A DNA stretch of 64,000 bases from Effrenium voratum (taxonomy: Eukaryota > Sar > Dinophyceae > Suessiales > Symbiodiniaceae): the NCBI GenBank assembly GCA_963377175.1, contig CAUJNA010003738.1:372501-436500 (forward strand), given 5' to 3'. This document shows, one piece after another, positions 57,410 to 64,000 of this stretch (the stretch's first letter is position 1; the number at the start of each line of letters is the position of its first letter). The notes under the pieces were generated by a model. That model was not told where the DNA came from, did not search any database, and worked only from the letters and a program-made list of their open reading frames with translations. Made by a program: the position numbers and the translations under genes.

Positions 57410-57545
57410 GAAAGCTCCGGCAGCACTTGCGCAGAGCAACTTGCACACAGAGCGCTGCCGCTTGTGCAGAGCAACGTGCGCAAAGCAAATTGCACAGAGC
57501 ACTTGCACATAGCAGCTAGCGCAGGGCAACTTGGGCAGACCAAAA
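57410..57545. repeat. Short degenerate repeat 'GCAGAGCAACTTGCACA'
   Basis: About six units of roughly 20-22 bases with 'gcgcagagcaacttgcac' cores. Confidence 0.7.
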
Positions 57546-57564
57546 GTCAGGTGTTCCGTTGGGA

Positions 57565-58115
57565 GAACTATCATCATGAGAGTCATTGCGCAGAGTCATC
57601 ATGACAGCCATTGCATAGGGTCATCGCACAAGAGCCATTGAACGGAGTCATCACGAGAGCGCTCGCACAAAGTCATCATGAGGGTCATTGCCCATGCATA
57701 GAGTCATCACACCAGAGTCATTGCACAGAGTCATCATGACAGCCATTGCGTAGAGTCATCACACACGAGTCATTCAACGGAGTCATCACGAGAGTCGTTG
57801 CACAGAGTTATCATGAGAGTCATTGCACCGAATCATCATGAGAGTCATTGCACAGAGGCATCATGAGAGTCATCGCGCAGAATCATCATGAGAGTCACTG
57901 CACAGAGTCATCATGACAGCCATTGCATAGAGTCATCACACACGAGTCATTGCACAGAGTCATCATGACAGCCGTTGCATAGAATCATCACGCAAGAGTC
58001 ATTGAACGGAGTCATCACGACAGTCATTGCACAGAGTCATCTTGAGAGTCATTGCGCAGAATCATCATGAGAGTCATTGCACAGAGTCATCATGAGAGTC
58101 ACTTGCGTTGTAGTC
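57565..58115. repeat. Minisatellite: 'ATCATGAGAGTCATTGCACAGAGTC', second block
   Basis: About twenty units of 25-28 bases alternating 'gagagtcattgcacagagtcatcat' and 'gacagccattgcatagagtcatcac', with hints of a higher-order period (two or three unit types in sequence). Confidence 0.9.
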
Positions 58116-58158
58116 ACTGTTTTGCTCGAGGGCGGTATACGTGTCATCTTTGACGCGC

Positions 58159-58294
58159 TTGGCAAACTCGTGTGAGGGGGGGTCCGATAGGTGGCAAGAT
58201 AGCAGGAACAAGGTTAGTTGCTGTGCTTGGCAAACTCGTGTGAGGGGCGGTCCGATAGGCGGCAAGAAAGCAGGAACAAGGTTAGTTGCTGTGC
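58159..58294 (+). repeat. 68-bp direct duplication
   Basis: Two adjacent copies of a unit starting 'cttggcaaactcgtgtgagg' and ending 'aacaaggttagttgctgtg' (58159-58226 and 58227-58294) with three or four differences. Confidence 0.9.
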
Positions 58295-59030
58295 GCTGCA
58301 CGTGACCACATCGAGCAAAAAACTTGCGCGGGAATGATCGCCGGGCTGTGATGCTTTCGGGCCAACCGTGGTCTAGTGTGTAGATTTTATTTGATATTTT
58401 TCTTTTGTTTACGGTATGGGAATTTATGCTGAAGTTTTTGTTTGCTATAGACGGGTGGTCTTACTGCCTGTCACCTGGTTTTCGGAAACGGGCGCTTTAG
58501 CAAATTGCGAATTTGAAATATAACACCTTTCAACCTAACAGCATGGAAGTGACGAGCATTCCTATTCAACAGGACCGATGAACTCATCATGGCTTTGACG
58601 ACCCTGATGCGTCCTATACAGTTTGATGAATGTTCCCCGAGTTGTGCGAGATGATGATCAAGGCACATGCTGTGACTAGGGTGGCCTCATCATCCGTTTT
58701 CAGGCATCGCCCTCTGCATTTTCTTGCTTGTCATGTCCAATGCTCCTGGTAAGGGGTGATGACGCCTAACGAGATCATTTGAAATCAGTACCCCCCCCCT
58801 GGGTCCGGGGGCGGTTTCGAATTGGGAATGGTGCGTGGACCAGGACTCCAGGGGGCGGCAATAAGGACCTGATTCTTTTTGTGTTTGTTTTTTGTTCGTT
58901 CCTTTTTCCGTTTCGGTCAGCACCTGGTTCATGATTCCCCCTTCGCCCTCGGAGCGACAGTGCCTTTTTCCTCTTGTGTGTGTTTTGTTCTCTTGTTTTT
59001 TTTGCGGCCCCACGCCGGCCCACGCGGCAG
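58295..59030. other. No clear gene
   Basis: T-rich at 58380-58450. Otherwise unique sequence leading into the RCC1-like relic. No exon fits. Confidence 0.45.
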
Positions 59031-59575
59031 AATCCGGGAGGACGGCTTTGTGGTGACAAGTGTGTTCAGCAGACCAAAGCAAGCGCAGGTGCTTTTGCTG
59101 CCATCCTGGACGACGACTCCGTGGTGGGTGGTTCGGGCTCACGCCCGGGTGGAGCAGGCTCACACCCGGGTGGGAGATCGTGTCCTTGGCGGTGACAGCA
59201 GCCAGGTGGGAGAGCAGTTGGCGCCAGCAGATCCAATCAACTCAGAGTGCTTATGCTCCCATCCTGGAGGACGGCTCTGTGGTGACAAGTGTGTTGCACG
59301 GGCGGCGCGGGCTCACATCTGACTTAGGGAGATTGTGTTTTTGGCGGTGACAGCAGCCAGGTGGAAAGAGAGCTTTTGGTGCGCGTCCAGTAGATCCAAT
59401 CAACTCAGAGTGCTTTTGCTGCCGTCCTGGAGGACGGCTTTGTGGTGACAGGTGTGTTCAGCAGACCCGAGCAAGTGCAAGCGCTTTTGCTGCCATCCTG
59501 GCTGACGGCTCCGTGGTGGGTGGCTCGGGCTCACGCCCGGGTGGTGCGGGCTCCCGGTTGGCGTGGGAACCTGGG
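59031..59575 (+). pseudogene. Relic of RCC1-like dinoflagellate tandem repeat protein
   Basis: At least three decayed repeat units on the plus strand. Segments in different frames read 'KASAGAFAAILDDDSVVGG' (about 59079-59130), 'GGDSSQVGEQL' (59190-59222), 'RQQIQSTQSAYAPILEDGSV' (59223-59281), 'GGDSSQV' again (59343-59363), and further 'AFAAVLEDG'- and 'AILADGSVV'-like pieces (59405-59520). The consensus Q-I-Q-x-T-x2-A-F-A-A-I-L-x-D-G-S-V-V-T, then G-G-D-S-S-x-V-x2-Q-L, is one I know from many dinoflagellate proteins annotated as RCC1/HERC-like beta-propeller repeats. Frame changes between units and stops show it is not functional. Confidence 0.7.
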
Positions 59576-60028
59576 CCCTTTCAGGGCGATTTCGGTAACG
59601 CACTGGCTTCCCCCCTCCCTCCCCTTGTTTGTTCTAGCTGTTTGGCTGGCAATGACGCATGCGGAGCCAGTCCCGGGCCTGATCCCGAGCGGGCCACCGC
59701 TGGGGGGAGGCTGCCCGGTTTGTGGCTCTGGTACACCAGAAGCTGTTTTGTTGTTTGTTTTCTCTCTCTCTCTCTCTCTCTCTTGAAATCAGTACCTAGG
59801 GAGAGGGAGCGAGTACACGTCGCAAATGGGAGAGCACTGAAACAATTGAAAGTTCACATTTCATTGGCTTTGGGCACCTAAGCAACCCCGGCAACCAATT
59901 AACACAAGGGTGGCTTGAGGCCACTTGACAAGCTTTTGCGCTGTCACGGTCAGCTCATCGAGCAAGGCCGGTGGACATCAGTCTGTGTGAGGTCGCTTTC
60001 ATTTCGGGTTGAAGGGGCAGGGGCTTAC
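59576..60028. other. No clear gene; short CT array
   Basis: (CT)n at 59760-59783. Otherwise nothing evident. Confidence 0.5.
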
Positions 60029-60085
60029 CTGCACCTCGCAAATGTGGGAATGTAGCCATCATAGGAAGCTTCACCACTGATCAAA
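60029..60085 (-). CDS. Exon, unknown protein (LISGEASYDGYIPTFARC)
   Basis: One base, eighteen codons and two bases, between TTTGGCAG|T and the canonical donor GTGCAG|GTAAGC. 'SGEASYDGYIPTFARC' looks like a conserved folded segment, but I do not recognise it. The phase-2 entry agrees with the exit of the exon at 60888-60803. Confidence 0.55.
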
Positions 60086-60802
60086 CTGCCAAACACACAA
60101 ACATGGAATGTAAAACTGATGCACGCCAACAAGGTTCTTTTCAAACAGGAAAGGCAGCAAGCAATTGGGCATCTCTCTTCCCGTCTGGGCTTGATGTTTC
60201 CCGTTTGTTCTTCACTTGGAGCTCTGCAGGCACACCCAGCACGCCTGCCACATCCTGAGCCCGGAGATTCAGGGTCAAAGCAAGAGGGGCGTCCTAATCT
60301 CCTTAAAACAAACACGTCACGTCCTCCAAAATGAGATTCCCACAAAATGGCGTGCTTTTAGGCTCCATCTCAGTTGCCTAGCCAGTCGCGGCTAGTTTAT
60401 CGGTTGCTGGGAAGGGCCCAAAGGATCAGAATGCCGGGGTTCTCCCTCCTCTGTCCTCTCTCCTCTCTCTTCTCTGCTCATTTTCCCCCTAGGCAGGCAC
60501 GCCTGGTTTCTCCCAACTCCAAAAGCACCTGTTCACCCCAAAGAAACCTGAGTCACAATCAAAACCCGGTACACATCGACCCAGAACCATGTAAAGAACT
60601 AAGAAGGCGGCCGTAGCTATTTATAGCTGGGATCGTCCCTTACTAACCTTCATCTACCCAAGTTTTGATTGTGACTCACCTTGGACTTGCGTCAAACTGT
60701 CCAAACGACTCCATGACACCATGTACATCAACCGTGCATCAGAACCCAATGCGTCTTGACGCAAAGCATCACCCGAAGATCTAGCGGCCCCAAACTTTCC
60801 AC

Positions 60803-60888
60803 CTCTTAGGCGCCAACTCTTCAATTCCACGGAGAGCGCTCCATACGAGCCAAACCTTTTGAGCCACTGGCTGCCAGATGTATCTGTC
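60803..60888 (-). CDS. Exon, unknown protein (DRYIWQPVAQKVWLVWSALR)
   Basis: Twenty-eight codons and two bases, AGAAAAG|G to the donor AAGAG|GTGGAA. A tryptophan-rich helix ('QPVAQKVWLVWSALRGIEEL') suggests a membrane-proximal or packed helix. A second open frame overlaps, but this one fits both splice sites. Family unknown; likely the same gene as 60085-60029. Confidence 0.5.
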
Positions 60889-60899
60889 CTTTTCTCTTG

Positions 60900-62180
60900 G
60901 CACTGGGACGCTGGCGGAACCTGCAGTTGATTCACTTGCCTGGATATGGAAGAAACGGCATTGCTTGTACGAATCTCAGTATATATATATATATGCATAT
61001 ATACATATCATCGAATTCCTGATGAGTTCAAACAATGCCTGGACAGTTGAAGGCCGCGTGCTTGACACCTTAGTGCATCTGATGCGCCTCGCGGCCCATG
61101 ACTCCAATCTGGTATCACATTCTGAGCCATGGCCAAACTCCAGTGCGAAGAATGTTTGCTACATGATGAGGCCGCTCTCATATGTCAACGTGTTTCTCAT
61201 GCACGGTGACCCCTCCCTGTTACACGAAACGATGTCCTTCCTCCAGACCCCACTGCCATGGCCGATGAGCACAGCACGTTTTTCATTTCTCCGCCCTTCT
61301 GTCCCACATCCGTCTTGCCCAAGCAGCCCACTTTTTCCATGAATATCAAAGCGTCCTGGTCTCACATGCATAAATTCCATGGAAGTGAGATGTTGTTCCT
61401 GCACTTCACTCGACACTCTTGTTACCAAATCCCCCGATGCGAAATATTGTCAGTGCAGGGGAACATCCCTAGCTACATGCACTGCAGAGCCGCGGCTGGC
61501 CATTCCATGAGAAAAACCCGAAGATAGACTTGTCTGCAAGCCTCAAAATTCTCAAAGCCCAAACCCACAAATGACCCACGCACACCGGACTTGACGACAT
61601 ACACGCAAATCCTGTAGGGCTTTGATGGGAAGGCGGCCTGGATGTGCCAAACAAACCAATGGTTCACTGAATTCCTTGCTGGGTCTTGGCTACGGTCTTC
61701 AAATACGCCCACCTAGCAAAACTTGCGGGGCACATTGTCGGATTCTGGCTGGGGCCACTTGCCGCACGGCGCTACGGCTGGGAGGTGAGACGTGAGCGAG
61801 CCGAGGCGAAGGTCCCGGCCCAAGGCCCACACACAACTCGCACGCGAGTAAATTCCCGGAGCTTGGCTACCGCTCCGCGGATAACGCAAGCCCCTCTGGG
61901 CTCTAAATGGCGCTCAGAACGGCGCTCCTTTCAACACGCCCTCGAGCAAACATACAAACATACAGAATTGTTGGTTGCAGCATCTCAACACGACAACTCG
62001 TTTGCACACGTTCAAGCGTGGCTATGTTATGTTGAAAGGAAGCCAGGATTTGTGCTGACGTGGCGGCATGCGGAACTTCGCTGAAGCTCTGGAACATCTA
62101 GCCTGCAGTTGAAAGGGCAGGCAGGCCAGGTCTCCCAGGCGAAACTACCCCACAAACGCCGGAATGATCCCATGCAAATC
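60900..62180. other. No confident gene
   Basis: (TA)n at 60978-60999. Open frames on the plus strand at 61020-61340 and on the minus strand at 61473-61712 (e.g. 'HWFVWHIQAAFPSKPYRICV') have protein-like composition but no recognised motif. The minus one could be an exon of the 60 kb gene. Confidence 0.35.
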
Positions 62181-62189
62181 ATGTGGCCT

Positions 62190-62620
62190 CGCAAATTGCC
62201 CCCCGGCAGCGGAGCGGGTTTTCCCGCATCGATGCATACGAGATGTCATCAGATGGCTTCATGGATTCACTGAGGAAACGCTCAATGACCGCCAAGCAGC
62301 CGCCATCGTACGACGGAAAAGTCAGCTGGTTCAGATATGTGAACAACTCGTCGATGACTGGACAACCTTCACTACCATTGAAGCATTCAAAAGAGGACCA
62401 CTCCTTTAAAGCACGCTAATTGGAGATGCATACATGTACAAGGAAGTTCTCGACAATACATAGCTTCAAGATCCCGTAGAAGGTGCTAACTACTTCAAGA
62501 ACACGCTGAAGCAGTACTTTCCCAAGGGCACAACCATTGTGTACCTGTGCAGGCTTCTCAGCTTTTTCAACCATCGAAGAAACAACTCAGAGTTCCTCAT
62601 TTGTGATGCGGCGATGGTCG
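62190..62620 (+). pseudogene. Ty1/copia-type retrotransposon gag fragment
   Basis: Plus-strand relic with frameshifts and stops. One frame gives 'PPSYDGKVSWFRY', another 'QLVDDWTTFTTIEAFKRGPL', then 'KARLIGDAYMYKEVLD', 'LQDPVEGANYFKNTLKQYFP' and 'VYLCRLLSFFNHRRNN'. The order 'Y-D-G-x2-S-W-F-x-Y, D-D-W, K-R-G-P, G-x-A-x-x-Y-K, Y-F', and so on, matches the N-terminal gag-like region of copia polyproteins that I know to be frequent in dinoflagellate genomes. No protease, integrase or reverse transcriptase follows; an opposite-strand relic begins instead. Confidence 0.6.
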
Positions 62621-62649
62621 TAGCTCACCTTGGGATTGGAAGTTGAAGT

Positions 62650-63831
62650 TGCTTTCGGATTTCATCATTCTTCTCATGATTTCCTTGTTGTGTCAATGGT
62701 GCGCGGTGGCAATCGAGTTCCAGTGAATTTTGGACTGTTTCTTACAAACATTGTCATTCCCGTAGTGGCCAAGCAATCGGATGTCGGATGGTCGTATGCA
62801 GGGTCGTTGTTGTTGGCCCCGGTGCCAAAGAAACATCTGAACACACCAACGGTGGTTCTCCAGCTGGAAGCGCTATCGGATATGTACCGCGCCAGGAGCT
62901 CGACTCTTGCTTGCTTGTTGCCAAATTTGCGATGGGTCTTGCATGCCATGATTCAAGCAGATCATCTGTGCAGAATTGCATAGAAGCATCTTCGGCATGT
63001 CTCGCAATTCGTGATCGTTGATCTTCGGATTCTTGGTGATCTTGCCATGGTTCATGGTAAGCACATTGATTTATCTGCATGAAGGAGGTGAACACATAGT
63101 TCTCGTCACGCTCGACGTGGATGCTTGCATGCCCAGGATGTTCGCGAATGCCTTGACCACCTTGGCATCTGCATTGTGCCTGAGTGTCTTCATTCCTATG
63201 GGCAAGCGGATCGGATATCCTGATTTTGTCTGATTTTTGTACTTGTCGTGGATCTACTTCATACAATTGCATGATGGATCTTGCACTGTTCTTGGCTTCC
63301 TCGAGCTCTTCCTTTGCCTGCTCCTTGGTCAGTTCCCCGTAGAGGGTTTTCTGAACTCCTTGAATCAAGTCGCTCAAGTTCACCGGATTTGTGAATTCCA
63401 TGGTCACTTGCTGATCGGATTCTACGTGATGCTGTTCGAATGCCGTCGCTTCTTTGTCTCTGTGGACTTCTCTGGATCAGTCATGTTGGCAGTGACATGC
63501 GCATAGAATCGCTGTGCAAATTCCTTGGTGATGGGTTCGCATTGCTCGACATCTTCCGGTTTGAGGTGCTTCTTCATGAGCCAAAAGTTGTTCTGGAGGC
63601 TGCGATGATGTTTTGTTGCACAATGGCTTTCGATGTCAACGCAGTGCGTTCGCCGGATATTTTGATGCCGTAGCGGTTGCCAACCGGCTCGCCGCCCAAA
63701 CCATTTTTTGCGTTGCCCTTCTCTTGACGCAGACTCTCAAAAACCCTGCTTTTTTCTGAGCTTTTTCCTTCCACACTAGCGCTCATTCTATGCTTTTGCG
63801 TGCAAACTCCCTTTTTTGTTTGACCATTCAT
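62650..63831 (-). pseudogene. Broken minus-strand gene of unknown family
   Basis: A continuous protein-like reading path exists on the minus strand if several frameshifts are allowed. It starts near 63785 ('MSASVEGKSSEKSRVFESL', 'GNRYGIKISGERTALTSKA'), shifts near 63590 to 'NNFWLMKKHLKPEDVEQCEP' and 'ITKEFAQRFYAHVTANMTD', and shifts again near 63450 to 'FEQHHVESDQQVTMEFTNPV' and 'LYGELTKEQAKEELEEAKNS'. It then degenerates through 'DAKVVKAFANILGMQASTSS' (around 63125-63190) and 'LTMNHGKITKNPKINDHELR' (around 63000-63070). The N-terminal part is charged, helical and of no recognised family. It abuts the copia relic head to head, so a transposon origin is possible. The window ends 170 bases further on. 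Confidence 0.45.
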
Positions 63832-64000
63832 GAGCCCGAAACGCAGGTTTCAGCCTGTTTTTTCCGCATAACTCGTGCAGGAATGCTGCTGTATGTGGCA
63901 TATTCGACACCATTTTTTGCGAGTCGGAATAGCCTTCCACGGGATGCATGGCTTCCTGTGTCGCACATGCTGGGACATATTGGAACGCTGCATGGTTACT

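Noticed and set aside
56500..58115. CRISPR array
   Set aside because: Repeats are contiguous minisatellite units without unique spacers of even length, in a eukaryotic context with no cas genes.
1..64000. Dinoflagellate spliced-leader relics (ending TTTTGGCTCAAG) marking retrocopied genes
   Set aside because: I looked for the leader's 3' part upstream of the oxygenase copies and other genes and did not see a convincing match. A computed search would be decisive.
1..64000. tRNA, rRNA or snRNA genes
   Set aside because: No cloverleaf-like blocks with A and B boxes, no rRNA core motifs and no U-snRNA motifs were noticed. A covariance-model scan was not possible.

Overview
The window looks like nuclear DNA of a dinoflagellate, most likely a Suessiales or Symbiodiniaceae type. 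I infer this from four things. (1) Short exons are separated by introns with GT, GC or GA donors, and nearly every acceptor reads AG followed by G in the exon; this is the unusual dinoflagellate intron rule. (2) A relic of the tandem 'Q-I-Q-x-T-x-x-A-F-A-A-I-L-x-D-G-S-V-V-T' (RCC1-like) repeat that I associate with dinoflagellate proteins. (3) A broken Ty1/copia-type gag fragment of dinoflagellate style. (4) Abundant micro- and minisatellites with low gene density. No bacterial operon features, rRNA or tRNA were seen. Species cannot be told.

Layout. 1-6076 is a giant imperfect inverted repeat: two arms of about 2.4 kb around a 1.2 kb AT-rich spacer built of degenerate 'TTAAGATCTTAAAAT' units whose polarity flips. 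6.1-6.7 kb is CA-rich low complexity. About 9.0-15.8 kb carries a scatter of minus-strand exons of an unrecognised gene (or genes). 16.0-16.7 kb and 19.9-22.3 kb are long simple-sequence arrays; between them lies a plus-strand pseudogene of an apparently repeated, uncharacterised family. 23.4-40.7 kb holds the most interesting object, a minus-strand gene of about 21 small exons. Its 5' part encodes an Rdx (selenoprotein W/H-like, thioredoxin-fold) domain, and its long tail is acidic, proline/alanine-rich and carries repeated Y-x3-F-[E/D] motifs, ending at a TAG at 23440.

From 44 to 56 kb a two-exon module is present twice. A 2OG-Fe(II) oxygenase (prolyl 4-hydroxylase-like) exon is followed by a short 'YKS..L..IYG..SPQV..RE' coiled-coil exon. 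The copies sit at 46.4-47.9 kb and 52.5-55.9 kb, with a multi-exon EF-hand calcium-binding protein gene (48.8-50.6 kb) between them. 56.5-58.3 kb is a cluster of minisatellites. 59.0-59.6 kb is the decayed RCC1-like repeat, 60.0-60.9 kb has two good minus-strand exons, and 62.2-63.8 kb contains two decayed retroelement-like or unknown pseudogenes on opposite strands.

All intact-looking genes read on the minus strand, consistent with the unidirectional gene arrays of dinoflagellates; the plus strand carries only decayed elements. Exon boundaries were set by eye from reading frame, third-position GC content, the AG|G acceptor rule and phase matching. No transcript or homology search was available, so function calls are family-level and exon ends can be off by a few codons.
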